From JAWKOK01 sp963698255 (GTDB lineage: Bacteria; Chloroflexota; Anaerolineae; Caldilineales; Caldilineaceae): a stretch of 64,000 nucleotides of DNA. Under the pieces are notes generated by a model that ran no database searches, was not told the origin of the DNA, and saw only the letters and a program-made list of their open reading frames with translations. Below, piece after piece: positions 21,344 to 32,894 of the stretch. The position numbers were made by a program, and so were the translations under genes. Within the stretch, counting starts at the first letter, position 1; every line of letters starts with the position of its first letter. The stretch spans positions 1 to 64,000 of the forward strand of contig CAVOQD010000019.1 of the NCBI GenBank assembly GCA_963698255.1, in the 5' to 3' direction.

Positions 21344-21705
21344 CATGACATAGGACAACAAAGAACTGGTTGTCAGGCTGAAGGGCCGCAGATGCGCCCT
21401 TGGATTGCACGCGCCATCATGGTGCGTGCATCACGCCTGTTCGGCTTCTTCGTCGCCACGCCGGCGGCAATCACACTGGATTGCATTTGCACCCTGTTGC
21501 TGTCGGCTCGATCATTGGCTACAATGAGGACACTTGGGTGGCTGTCTCGGGCAGCCCGAAGCCACGACGACAAGACTGAAATTCCATAGAGAGTCCGGTC
21601 CCGCCGGCTTACTTCAACACGGATTATGCGGCGGCGGCAACCGGGCTTGGTGACACGTTGGCTTCTCTTCCGTCGAAGAAACCCTCCCCGGCATCGTAAA
21701 AACCT
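21344..21705. other. Intergenic stretch upstream of the cyclase-type regulator
   Basis: No gene is supported here. The stretch holds a promoter-like sequence at 21497-21525 and otherwise only short open frames without family resemblance. Confidence 0.4.
21497..21525 (+). promoter_or_regulatory. Sigma-70-type promoter
   Basis: TTGCTG, a 17-base spacer and TACAAT. It would give a leader of about 175 bases before the ATG at 21706. Confidence 0.5.
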
Positions 21706-24700
21706 ATGCAACACCGACTGACGCCGCAATTTATCCTCGACCGGCTGGCCCAGGGAGAGACAACCGGCAGCTTTGACGCGGCCTGCCTCTTTGTCGACAT
21801 CTCCGGCTTCACGCCGCTGACCGTCGCCCTGATGGAGCATGGGACCGAAGGCGCCGAGGTGCTGGCCGACGTGCTGGCCGACGTCTTCGAACCGCTGATC
21901 GACGCTGTCTACGCGCAAGGCGGCTTCATCGCAGGCTTTGCCGGCGACGCCTTCAAGGCGGTCTTCCCCATCGAAGCCGACTCCGACAGGCAGGCGGTCT
22001 TTGGCCGGGCGCTGCTGGCGGCCTGGGCCATCCGCACCCGCCTGGTCGATAGCCCGCGCCAATCGACCCGCTTCGGCGAGTTCACCTTTTCCGGCAAGGT
22101 CTGCGCCGCATCCGGTCCGGTGGACTGGGCGATCTGGCAGGATGCGTCAGAGAACGAGCGCAGCCAGCGCGCGGCGAGTCTGTTCGGCGGAGAGGGATTG
22201 GCCCATGCCATGGCCATCGATCCGTACGCCGGCGTTGGCCAAGTCGTTGTGACCGACGCGCTCACCGTCGGTCTACCTGACGATGGGCTGGCCACGACGC
22301 CCGTAGATAAATATCTGCGGGTTGATTGGCTCGATACGGCGCGTTTGGGCGCTTCTCCCCCATCGCGGACGGTTGCCGTTCCATCGACAAATCAGCCACA
22401 CGCCACGGACTTCTTCCCACGTTGGTTGCTCTCGTCCCCGCTCCAGGGAGAATTCCGCCAGGTCGTCACGATGTTCGTCAATTTCGAGCGCCCCTTTGAT
22501 GTCGGCGGAACTCGCTGACTTCCAAGCCACCCTCTTCCGCCTGCTGGATCAATATGACGGGTTCCTGGGCCGGATCGGCCAGATCGGCGGCAAGGACAAC
22601 GGCAACACGTTGCTGCTATTCTGGGGCGCGCCCACCAGTTCGGAACATGACGTCGAACGTGCGCTCGGCTTCATCCTTGATCTGCAAGAAGCTTCGCCGG
22701 TGCGCTTGAGGGCCGGCGTGACCACGCGGTTGGCCTACGCCGGGTTCGTCGGTTCGTCTCTGGCCGAGGAATACACCTGCTACGGCTCTTATGTCAATTT
22801 GGCAGCCCGACAGTTGATCGCAGCCGGCTGGGGCGAGATCTGGATCGACGACGAGAGCGCGCGCCAGTCAGCGCGCCGCTTTCAGACGACTGCGGCGTGG
22901 GACCCATCGCTTCAAAGGGTTCGCCGATCCGCAGCCGGTCTTCATGTTGATGGGCCGCCAGACGGCTGATCCACAGACATTCTATGCCGGCGCGCTGATC
23001 GGGCGGCAAGCCGAGATCGAAGGACCTCAACGCAGGCTGTTCAGCCTATCTTTGCCGGAGACTTTGCCGGGATCGTCACGATTGAAGGCGAGGCCGGCCT
23101 GGGCAAGAGCCGGCTGGTCCACGAATTCGAGCGGGATACCGGGTCGCTGAAGCCCACGCCACGCTGGTTTCTCTGCCGGACCGACGACATTCTGCGCAGG
23201 CCGCTCAATCCGTTCCGCTACTGGCTTCGCCACTACTTCGGCCAGTCCGCAGACGCATCGGAACAGGCCAACCGTACCGCCTTCGACACAGTGCTGGATG
23301 ACCTGCAGCGCTCCATGCCGGACACCGAGTCTGCCGGCGTTCTGGCCGAGGAGTTGAAGCGGTCGCGATCCTTCCTGGCCGCGCTGGTTGACCTGCACTG
23401 GGAAGGCTCGCTCTATGCCCAGCTTGAGCCCCAGCTTCGCCTGGAAAACATGCTGGATGCGCTCAAGACCCTCGATCAAGGCCGAAAGCCTGGTGCAGCC
23501 GGCCATCCTGCTGCTGGAAGATGCCCATTGGCTGGATGACGAGTCCCGCCAGTTCCTCGACCAATTGACGCGCAACGTTGACGATTTCCCGTTCGCCGTG
23601 GTCGTCACCCAACGGCCCGTTGATGGGACAGCAGCCGTTGCCACGGACGATGGGTCCCACACGCTGATCCAACTGAACGGGCTGGACGATGAACAGATCT
23701 GAGCTGATTGTCACAGCCTTGTTGGACGGACCGCCGTCAACAGCAGCTCGCCGCCCTGATTGCGTCGCGGGCCAATGGCAACCCATTCTTTGTCGAACAG
23801 ATCGCGCTCTATTTACGTGAACATGGGATGCTTGAGCGTGGCGAGCACGGCTGGCAATGGGTCGAAAGCGATCTGGACGAGACGGCGTTTCAATCCACAG
23901 ATTTTTTGCCCACCGATGTGCGCGCAGTGCTGACAGCGCGCCTGGACCAACTGCCTTCTTCGGTCAAGGAGGTCGTGCAGACGGCGTCGGTGCTGGGCCG
24001 TGAGTTTGACAAACGTGTGCTCGCGACCATGCTCCAAGGCAGTAACGAGTTGGAAAAACAGATGGAGCAGGCCGAGTCAGGCCAAGATATGGTCGGCCAT
24101 CAACGAGGCCCGAATTCTCTTCCGCCACGCCCTGCTGCGCGACGCCGCCTACGACATGCAACTGCGCTCGCGATTGCGCCGCCTCCACAGAGACGCGGCC
24201 GGGGCCGTGCGCGCCATCTATGCCGGCGAACCGGCGCCCCATTACGCCGAGTTGGTCCACCACTACCACCAGGGCGAAGCCTACGACGAGGAGCGCTTCT
24301 ATGCCGAGCGGGCCGGTGAGTACGCCGCCGATCAGTTCGCCAACGAGGATGCGTTGCGCTACACCTCACGTGCCCTGGCCCTCACGCCGGCCGACGACCC
24401 GGCGAGTCGCACCAAGTTGCTTCTGAATCGAGAGACGGTGCTCGATGTGCTGGGCGACCGCGAGCGACAAACGCAAGATCTGGACGCGCTATTGACGCTG
24501 CTGCCGTCGATTTCTTCGACGGATCAGGCTACGATCCAACTGCGACGCGCCGAGTACCAGCGCAACACGGGCGACTTCGTGGCTGCGCGCAATACTGTTG
24601 ATGTTGCGCTGGACGTCGCCACGAAGAACAATCAGGCCGACCTACAGCTCCAATGCCACCATCTCCTGGGGCGAATCCTCTGGCAGATGGGGCAATACAA

Positions 24701-25704
24701 GCAGGCTCGAAGCGCGCTGACCGACGCATTGCAGATCGCGACAACCATTGGCGACACGCAGAAGCTGACGCTGTGCGCCTACGACATGGGCGTCGCCTAC
24801 CAGCAGGAAGGCGACTCGGCGGCGGCGACCGAATGGCTCAACCGTGCGCGCCGCGGCTTCGAAGCAGGCAACGACCGCATGGGGCTGGCGCGCTGTGTCG
24901 CCATGCTGGGCATCATCGACAAGGAGAACGGCGAGTACACCAGCGCGCAGACATTGCACCGACAGGCGCTCGACATTTGCGAGTCCATCGGCTGGCGTTA
25001 TGGCGCCGGCGTCTGCCTGCGCTATCTCTCCGACGACTTCTTCGATCTGGGCGAATATGAGAGCAGCGAGATCTACCAGCATCGAGCGCTGGAGATCGCG
25101 CTGCATCTCGACGACCAGAGCGGCGAGGCCATCTGCCGGGATACGCTGGGTCTGATCTACCTGATGCGCGGCGAGATCGATGCGGCCGAAGCAAGCTGCG
25201 GCCGGGCGCTGCTGCTCCAGCAGGACATCGGCGATGTGAGAAGCATCGCCTACGCGGCCAATCACCTGGGCATGATCGAGGTGGAGCGACGCAATTTCGA
25301 TGCAGCCGCCGCCTACTTTTTCGCAGGCGTTGGACCTGTGGAGCGACGACGGCCAATCAGGCGCGCAGACCGATTCACTGGTCGGTCTGGCCCAGACATG
25401 CTACGAACGTGGCGACATCGATGCCGCCATGCTGCATGTCGAGCGCATCGCCGAGAATCTAGCGGCCCCCGACATCAGCAGCATCGAGTTTCCATTTCGT
25501 GCGTTTGCCACATGCGTCACGCTGATGAGAGCCTGCGCCGGGTTCGCCGATTTCGATGCCCATCAGGCCGGTGTCGTCCTGAAACAGGGGCACGATGAGC
25601 TAAATCGACGGGCGGCACTGATTGCGGACGCAGACACACGCCGCCGATTTGTCGAGAACGGTCCGTTTCACCGCGAGTTGTTGCAACTCATGGGTCAAGT
25701 TTGA
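21706..25704 (+). CDS. Nucleotide-cyclase-like / AAA-type ATPase / TPR signalling protein
   Basis: About 1,330 residues. The first class III cyclase-like domain has CLFVDISGFTPLTVALMEHG and GFAGDAFKAVFP, keeping two metal-binding Asp positions. The second is reduced: GGKDNGNTLLLFWGAP replaces the usual Gly-Asp pair. An ATPase follows, with Walker A EGEAGLGKSRL and Walker B AILLLEDAHWLDD, then NGNPFFVEQIALYLREHGML and roughly ten TPR-like units to the end. At least six frameshifts break it (near 22490, 22910, 23030, 23480, 23700, 24090 and 25320). Whether it makes cAMP is unclear; the fold may serve in sensing. A relative starts at 63005. Confidence 0.8.
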
Positions 25705-25730
25705 TATGTGGGTCAGATCTTATAGCACCT

Positions 25731-25795
25731 TGTAGCACGACATTTATGTCGTAGCCTCCTGCAACAAACTGCTACGACATAAATGTCGTGCTACA
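25731..25795. repeat. Palindromic repeat, CGACATAAATGTCG family (copy 1)
   Basis: TGTAGCACGACATTTATGTC at the left is mirrored by GACATAAATGTCGTGCTACA at the right with a short central spacer, so each arm is itself a small palindrome. It lies between two convergent genes. Other copies are at 32712-32785, 34616-34675 and, as a half unit, 34738-34757. Confidence 0.8.
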
Positions 25796-25823
25796 GACCG
25801 TGCCACAGTCGACGTCGGCGCAC

Positions 25824-28800
25824 TCACTCGACCGCGGGACAGCCTAGCTCCGTGGCCTCAGCGGTCACATCTTGGCCGTCCACCGAGAGCGGCAGACATT
25901 GCACACGTGCATTGTTCCATGTCGCCTGGCCGATCTCTGTCGTGCCGTTCAGCAGGAAACGAACCGGCGCGCCGGTCCACCCACAGCCATTATTCTCGGC
26001 CTCGGCAGCCACGACGATCTTGTAGACATAGCCCTCGCCAACTTGGACAGGTCCGGCACGGCCGCAGGCTATGCCGTCGATCTCGGCTGTGATCAGCGCG
26101 TCGTCCAACGACCCGATGTCGCCCCCCGCGCCGCTCCCAGTGACAAGTGGTCCGTAGAATGTGGACGGCGGCAGTTGCGGCTCCACAGGCGGTGCAGCGA
26201 GACCGGCGTAGACGAGCGTGGTGACCGGCTCGCTGGGCGTCAGCGTGTACGCACGGGGAGCGTCCTCAGACGGCACAACCGGCAACATCGGCGTGGCCGA
26301 CTTGTCGGCATAGATCCAGTAGCTGCGACCGAACTCCAGCATGGTCAAGTCATTGACCAGCCGGCGCAGATCGGGATCGGCTGTCTCCATGCTTGGATCA
26401 AACAGACGCCACACCTCGGTCGCATTGGGTTCCTGAGCGTAGATGACCCCATATTCTCCGGCCAGCGAGGCCAGCGACTCGGTGATGGTCTGGGCCGCAG
26501 CCAGCGGATAGGCCAGCAGGTTCCAACCGGGCTGAAGCGCGGGCAGCTCAATCGTCGCCACCAGTGCATAGAGACCCTCGCCCTGGCTCACCGTGTCCGG
26601 CAGGCGTGCGGCGGCAAAGTTGCTCGTCTGGTCCAGCAGCGTCGGCAGCCGAATCCAGGTTTCACCCTCATCGGGCGAGTGGTAGAGCTTCAGCGTGTGC
26701 TCGCTGCCGTCCGGGACCTCGCGCTGGAGATATTGGAAGGCGATAGTCCGTCCTTCGGCTGCTGCGACATCGACGCTGTTGGCCAGGCGATAGCCCGGCC
26801 CGACGGCTCGCAGCCAACTGGGCAGCGACGGCAGACTGGTGACCGATGAAATCGAAGCAATGCCCGAGTCATCGAGCACATTGGCCACATTGAAGATCGT
26901 CACCTTGCCGTCTCCGGATGCCATCGGCGCGCCGAAGGCACGCGTGTTGGCGCCCCAGGCACGGTTGACCCCAAAGCCTTTCGAGTTCGGGCCGAAACCC
27001 TTTGAATTCGGGCCAAAGCCCTTCGAGTTTGGACCGAAACCTTTTGAATTGGGGCCAAAGCCTTTGGAGTTTGGACCGAAAGCCCTTGGAATTGGGACCG
27101 AAGCCCTTAGAGTTTGGACCAAACCCCTTGGAGTTCGGCCCAAACTGTTCGCTGTCCGAGATATAGTCCGTACTCAGAAAATAGCTCACGAAGGCCTCGT
27201 GCGCGACGGACGCATTCGGCTGCCACACTCGCACGTAGCCTTGAAACGCCGGATAGGGCAGCGTCAAAGTGGCCGTGTAGACCATCGATTGTCCGACGTC
27301 ATCACCACCGGGCGCCGACAGCGTCGGCGTGTTCGCAGCCACCAGCGTTGTATAGGGAGATCGGACGGCCACGGTATCGATGTACGGGGTGTCGGTGTAC
27401 GGGCCGTAGGCCGGCAGAAGTTGGACGTTCAAGGTTGAAATCGGCGTTGTCACGCTGATCGATACCGTACGCGAGGTGACCGGCGACACAACGATGGCCG
27501 GCGGCCAATCCGCAGACAAGGCCTCCACATCCAGCGACGTGGTACGCGAGTTCACAATCGTGCAGCCGCCGCCGGCCGGCGACGAATCGGGGACCACAAT
27601 ACAAAGGCGATCACCGGTTGCGGCCCCGCGCACCTTGATACGGTCATCGCCGTTGCCGGTGCTGCCCAGGTAGACAATGGTGTCGTCCTCCATGCTGCTC
27701 AGATACTTCCCAATTGCAGCGTTGGTCTTGATCAGGTAGACGTGGGCCTCGCGGAAGCGGGTCACAGGCCCTAGTTCTCCCTGCCGCAGATCGACGAAGC
27801 GGTCGGGGTAGATGTTGGTCTCCATGTCCAGTTCGGCCTCAGGGATCATGGAGAAGACCTGCGTGATCTCCAGCGGCAGCGACGACGGCCCCGGATTCTG
27901 TACGCCACCCTCCGGGACGAGCATGCCCTCAAAAAATGTCGAAAGCGTCTCCCAGTCCGAGCGTCCGGTCAGGTGCTCGGCCAGGGTCTCCCGGCACGGC
28001 GCGGATTGGTCCCAGCCCTCGCGCGTCAGCAGCTCGCTGTAGCGAACCTCATAGGCATCGGTCATGATGCTGCCGGCACAGTCGATTTTGCGCAGGATGC
28101 CATTCTCTTCGTCGACGCCCAGGTAGTTGTCGGGCAGGAAGAGCAAGTAGTGGCCCAACTCATGGGCCAGCGCATTGCGCCAGTCTTCGCCCAACTCCTC
28201 ACGGCTCTGACCATACGGATCCCAGATCGGGCCGATGCGCACCTGGCCGGGGCTGTAGGCGGCCGGAAGCCGACCGCCCGGATCGTCAATGGTCTTCACC
28301 ACCACACCGCCCAGGGTCGCGCGCGGGCGCTGATTGTTGCTGGCATGGATGACAATGTCGCTGTTGAGCCAGTTTTCCTTGGCATGGTAGACACGCACCT
28401 CGCCGATGGCCGCTTGCCCCTCGGTGATGTCGTACAGCTTGTCCGACACCTCGCGAAACGCGCTCTCAAGATCGGCCAGAAAGACCAGGTCATTGCGCGC
28501 GTCCCACTCCAACGAGGCTTCAAGATTGAAGACATAGAGGGGGTTGTCGGCGGAGACGGTCAGTGTCTGGACCAACCCCGGTTTGATCTCAACGCCGATC
28601 ATGTTGGCCGGCGCTGCGCTGGTGTGATAGAGAATGTAGGCATGGGTTTCGCTCACGGGCGCCATGGCAATCAGGCGATCCTCCTCGCCGAGCGAAGCAT
28701 GGCCGGCCAGGATAACCATTGGCATCGGTGAGATAGGCATCGCCCGACTCGGCTCCGATGGCGCTTGCCCGCGAGCGTTCCTGGCGATTGACACGGAAGA

Positions 28801-31800
28801 CCATGGCATGCTCGGCCGGGTTGCCCTGCTCATCCATGACCCGCGGTTGGATGCCGCGCACGCGCATCGGCAGCGTCTCGGTCGAAAGATAGGCGCGCTG
28901 ATAGGGACCGGCGACCCCATGGGGCAGCGGCACGAAGGAGGGATAGCCTTCCAAACGCACCGTCACATTGTCGCTGCGGCCAAAAAAGCCGCTGGCATAG
29001 ACGTCCCAGACAAAGGGATAGGCGCCGCCGTCCGCCAATGCCGTCTGGCTGATGGGCGCCGTCAGTTGAGCCGGGAGCCAGCGTTCTCCATTTTGCGTCG
29101 GGATGCCGGCGGCATAGGCGGCGTTCACGGCACGCAACGGCAAACGATCCGGGTTGTGCAGCGAGAGGCTGAAGGGAATTTCGCCTGTCTCCTGGATGGC
29201 GGAGAGGGCATAGAAGTTGGCCGGACTTTGGGTCGCTGCAATCGAGAGGCTGGTTGGGCCGCCGCCAAAGCCGGGCTGGGCCGGTCGTTGTCCAAGATGA
29301 ATGGCAATCGGGAGCCGCTTGGTCGGTGTCAGCGTCCGAGTTTGTGGTCACGATGTCGAGCAGTCCGTCGCCGTTGACGTCGCCGGCGGCAAGACCACGC
29401 GCGTTGGTGCGCTCGCCGGCCCGCCACGATGAGCGCAGTTCCAGCGCATCGCCGCGGTTCTGGTAGATGCGGATGCTCGACGAACCGTCGGCCATGATCA
29501 GATCCAGATCGCCGTCGCCGTCTACGTCACCCCATTCACCGCCGCTGGTCTCGCCGACATCGGCGGACTGCCAGGCCGCGTCACGCGTCAACTGGCCGTC
29601 TTGATTGGATAGAGCTTGGCCGGGATGGCGGAGTTGGTCGCCGCCAGATCCAGATCGCCGTCGTTGTCGACATCGCCCCAGACCACTGTGTTGGTGCCAT
29701 CGCGATCGTTTGACTGCCAAAACGGCGTCGTACCGAGCGAACCTTGATCGTTGAGGTAGAGTCGATTGGGTCCTTGATGGACCGCAGCAGCCAGATCGAG
29801 ATCGCCGTCGCCGTCCACATCGCCCCAGGCCACGCTGGTCACCAGACCGGAGTCGGTCTGCCAAGCCGGCTCATCCGCCAGCCGCCCATCCTGGTTGAGA
29901 TAGAGCTTGCTGCGCCCTTCGACCACGCCGAATGCCAGATCCAGATCGCCGTCGCCGTCCACATCGCCCCAGGCCACGCTGGACGACGTGTCGCGGTGGG
30001 ACGCTTCCCAGCACGCCGACATGAGCAGGTTGCCGTTTTCATCGACGCCGTCATTGGAGTAGACGCGATCGATGGAACCGGGATCGTTGGGGATCTCGGT
30101 GTGGCCGTTGGCGACGGCCAGATCCAGGTCGCCATCGCCATCGACGTCGCCCCAGGCCAGATCCCAGGTGAAGCCATCGTTCTGCCGGTCTTCGACGCGC
30201 CAACTTTCGACATAGATCGGCCGTCCATCGGCATCTGCGCCGTCGTTGCGGTAGACGATGACGCCGCTCGCGTCCGCCAAGGCCACGGCCAGATCCAGAT
30301 CGCCGTCGCGGTCGTAGTCGCCCAGGCGGGTCGCTGTCGCAGCCACTGATTCGTCACTCTGCCAGCCGGCTTGCGAGCCGATGGTCCCTGTCCGGTTCTC
30401 GTAGATCAGGTTGTGGTCCCAGTTGGCCACGGTGATATCGAGGTCGCCGTCATTGTCGGCGTCGGCAAAGGCGGCGTCGTAGGAGTTGTCCAGCGGCGTC
30501 GATGTCCATGACTCGATCAAGGTCAGATAGCCGTCCGGATCCGTCCCCAGATTACGATAGACCTGAGTGGCGCCGTAGCCGCCGGTCCAGAAATCGTTGG
30601 CGATGAGCAGATCCAGATCGCCGTCGGCATCGACATCGCCCCAGTCGATGCCGGTGGTGCGCGCGATGCGGTCAGTCTGCCATGCCGGCGAGGAGGAGAG
30701 GCCGGTTTCGCCATTGCGATAGATCAGCGCGCTGGAGCCGTATTCTGCGGCGCTGGCCGTTCCAGATTCAAGCGTTCCATCACTAAAGGGCGCCGCGATA
30801 AAATTTCCGACCGACAGATCGAGATGTCCATCTTGGTCGACATCGACCCAGGCGATGCTGCTTGTGGTCAGATCATCGTCTGATGTCCACACGTGCTGGA
30901 GGTCAAAGCGGCCCGTCTCTGCAAATTGGTTGACGAAGACCAGGTTCCGCCCGTCGATCCCGGCAGCCAGATCGAGATCGCCGTCGCCGTCCATGTCGCC
31001 CCAGGCCACGTCGGCGGTGGCATCAGCGACCGAATCTTCCCAGGCCGCGGTCGTCGAAAGAACGTCGCCGCTGTTGAGGTAAACCCTGATCACGTCTTTC
31101 TCATAGGCGTCACCGGCGCCGATAGCCAGATCGAGATCGGCGTCGCCGTCCACATCGCCCCAGGCCACGCTAGTGGCCTGGCCCGGCAGCGATTTCCAAC
31201 TCAAGGCCATGACCAGATCGCCGTTCTGGTCAATGCCATCGTTGCGGAAGACGACGCTGGAAGCCGGCTGATCGCTGTTGTACGTCTCTTGGCGCGCCAC
31301 AGCCAGATCGAGATCGCCGTCGCCGTCCATATCGCCCCAGGCCAGATCCATCACGCCGGTGATGGCCTTGGTCTCCCAGGTGGCGGCGGCAGGCAGATCG
31401 CCGGCATCGCTGAGATAGATCGCCACACCGACGTCGGAATATTCATTGCCGACCGCCAGATCCATGTCGCCATCCAGATCGACATCGGCCCAGGCCACAC
31501 TCGAAGTGTTGTCGGATTCTTCCGAATACCAGCTCGGCTCGCGAACAACGGCCAATGGCGCCGGCCCGTCCACATAAAACAGATCTGGCGGAATGATCGG
31601 CGGCAGGGGCGATAGAATCAATGGTTCGGGCAGCTCGGGTTCACCGAACTCATCGTCGAACAGCCCATCGAGATCCGACTCGTTGACCGCGCCGTCGTTG
31701 GCGTCCGCTTCATCCGCCGGCGGATCTTCAACCTGACGGCGCGTTTCGAGGCCGGACTCCACACTGACGCCGGCAAGCGTCACATTGACAACAAAGAGTG

Positions 31801-31852
31801 TCGTGCACAGGGCAAGAAAGACCGAGCACATGAGAAGCAAACGATTGCGCAT
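25824..31852 (-). CDS. Giant secreted protein: FG-GAP repeats, metalloprotease motif, FGPNSKG heptads
   Basis: One protein of about 2,009 residues in three main pieces. It starts with a signal peptide (LLLMCSVFLALCTTLFVVNV) and an acidic linker. Then come 14 FG-GAP/VCBS units whose core reads WGDVDGDGDLDLAV, a calcium-binding beta-propeller motif. A region of mixed beta domains leads to AHELGHYLLFLPDNYLG, a zinc-protease HExxH site, followed by CAGSIMTDAY, which resembles a Met-turn. Further beta domains lead to eight FGPNSKG heptads and a final domain ending CPAVE. Frameshifts lie near 29600, 29310, 28730 and 27080. It should act outside the cell in binding and cutting protein. The substrate is unknown. 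Confidence 0.75.
26971..27139 (-). repeat. Eight tandem 21-bp units encoding FGPNSKG
   Basis: Eight units of 21 bp, each encoding Phe-Gly-Pro-Asn-Ser-Lys-Gly on the minus strand. Unit 6 (from 27076) has one extra base, which breaks the reading frame. The units differ at third codon positions while the peptide is kept, so the peptide itself is under selection. A looser continuation follows (FGVNRAWGANTRAFG). Confidence 0.9.
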
Positions 31853-32153
31853 AGTTTCATCTCCATCTGCCGACGATGGATGCCGACAAACGCTACCGTA
31901 GAAATTTAATGTAACAAACTGCTGGTCCGATTGTCACTGCATCGTGAGGATTGGATACGATCAGAAGAAGTGCGCCGTTACCTTAACGTACCTTCCAAAA
32001 ATGACCAAACTGTAAAAAAACTGGTTCAAGCATCGTCTGTAGTTGCGACGTTCAGCCCGCGACGTTCCCGCGACGCTGTTCGGATATTCTACAACCATCA
32101 GACGCAAACGAAACCCGGCACGACAAACGAGTGAATCCAAAGGAGAACCAGAC
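31853..32153. other. Intergenic stretch between divergent genes
   Basis: About 300 bases separating the giant secreted protein from a small cytosolic protein. It must hold both promoters, but I could not identify a convincing pair of -35 and -10 boxes. An open frame at 31931-32134 has no start signal or family resemblance. Confidence 0.4.
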
Positions 32154-32594
32154 ATGACTTCCATCGCAACCTTCCCGACCACTATTGCCCAGTTCGTTCA
32201 GAACCTGCCCACGATTTCCGGCTTCAACGTCACCGACCTGTTCAGCCGCAAGCAAAAGACGGCCCTGGATCGAGCCTTCGCCCGGTTTTCCGACCACTAT
32301 CGCAACGAAGTCGATGCGCTCTTCGATGAGCATTTCCTCAGCCACGCCGGCGAGCCGATCCTGAACGACTTCGCCGCTCACAAGCTCAGCCGCCATGAGG
32401 CATCGACTCGCCTGGCACAGGTCTGGTCCGATCAGCTTGGACCGGTGAGCGGAGAGACTCGCAAACGACGCATCCGTGACGTGACCATGGCCGCCGACGC
32501 CCTGCTGAGTCGGTTCGAGATCGAGCTAGACCGTACGCAGGCCGTCAAACAGACAACAGCGATCGATGAGACATCTGAGGTCTACGCATCATAG
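32154..32594 (+). CDS. Conserved-looking 146-residue protein, function unknown
   Basis: Starts MTSIATFPTTIAQFVQNLPT and is mostly helical and charged (KQKTALDRAFARFSDHYRNE, ETRKRRIRDVTMAADALLSR). There is no signal peptide, membrane segment or cysteine pair. I chose the ATG at 32154 because AAAGGAGAACC lies just upstream; a longer frame begins in non-coding sequence. A strong hairpin follows the gene, so it is probably a single-gene transcript. I do not recognise the family. Confidence 0.65.
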   Translation: MTSIATFPTTIAQFVQNLPTISGFNVTDLFSRKQKTALDRAFARFSDHYRNEVDALFDEHFLSHAGEPILNDFAAHKLSRHEASTRLAQVWSDQLGPVSGETRKRRIRDVTMAADALLSRFEIELDRTQAVKQTTAIDETSEVYAS

Positions 32595-32659
32595 GCTCAT
32601 CCAACCGCCAAACTCACACCAAGTTCGTAGTGACGACTTCAGTCGTCGCAATACATGCC

Positions 32660-32699
32660 GAAGCGCAAAGGCCACCACCCACGATGGCCTTTGCGCTTC
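32660..32699. terminator. Strong stem-loop, likely terminator
   Basis: GAAGCGCAAAGGCCA pairs perfectly with TGGCCTTTGCGCTTC across a 10-base loop. There is no run of T after it, so termination efficiency is uncertain. Confidence 0.6.
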
Positions 32700-32711
32700 G
32701 CCTTGCGCGCT

Positions 32712-32785
32712 TGTAGCACGACATTTATGTCGTAGCCAACCGACTGGACTCAGTGGCAGGGCTACGACATAAATGTCGTGCTACA
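32712..32785. repeat. Palindromic repeat, CGACATAAATGTCG family (copy 2)
   Basis: Same arms as the copy at 25731-25795 (GTAGCACGACATTTATGTCG and its mirror), with a different central spacer of about 25 bases. It lies between the unknown 146-residue gene and the amidohydrolase gene. Confidence 0.8.
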
Positions 32786-32894
32786 GGTTCCCGCGAAACA
32801 GAAACCTTCGCCTTGCAGTTCCCCACCGATTCGTGGTTTGATTGGAGTGTGCATCGAATCGGTATTTCATCCGCAATCCAATGGAGCGCACGCC

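Larger units (their letters stand above)
19245..21345 (+). mobile_element. IS91-like element with its own tyrosine recombinase
   Basis: A tyrosine recombinase gene and an HUH transposase gene lie end to end and separate the BTAD regulator from the next regulator. IS91-type elements have no terminal inverted repeats, so the exact ends cannot be read; the limits given are only the flanks of the two genes. Both genes carry frameshifts. Confidence 0.7.

Noticed and set aside
26971..27139. CRISPR-like array from 21-bp repeats
   Set aside because: There are no spacers; the units are contiguous and encode FGPNSKG.
29400..31500. Regularly spaced near-identical blocks (GATCGCCGTCGCCGTCCACATCG-type wording) that might look like a CRISPR array or tandem repeat
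   Set aside because: They lie in frame within the giant secreted protein and encode the DVDGDGDLDLA cores of FG-GAP units; spacing and sequence vary as expected for a protein repeat.
31931..32134. Small gene of 67 residues upstream of the 146-residue protein
   Set aside because: No ribosome site, and it runs into the leader of the next gene; more likely promoter region.
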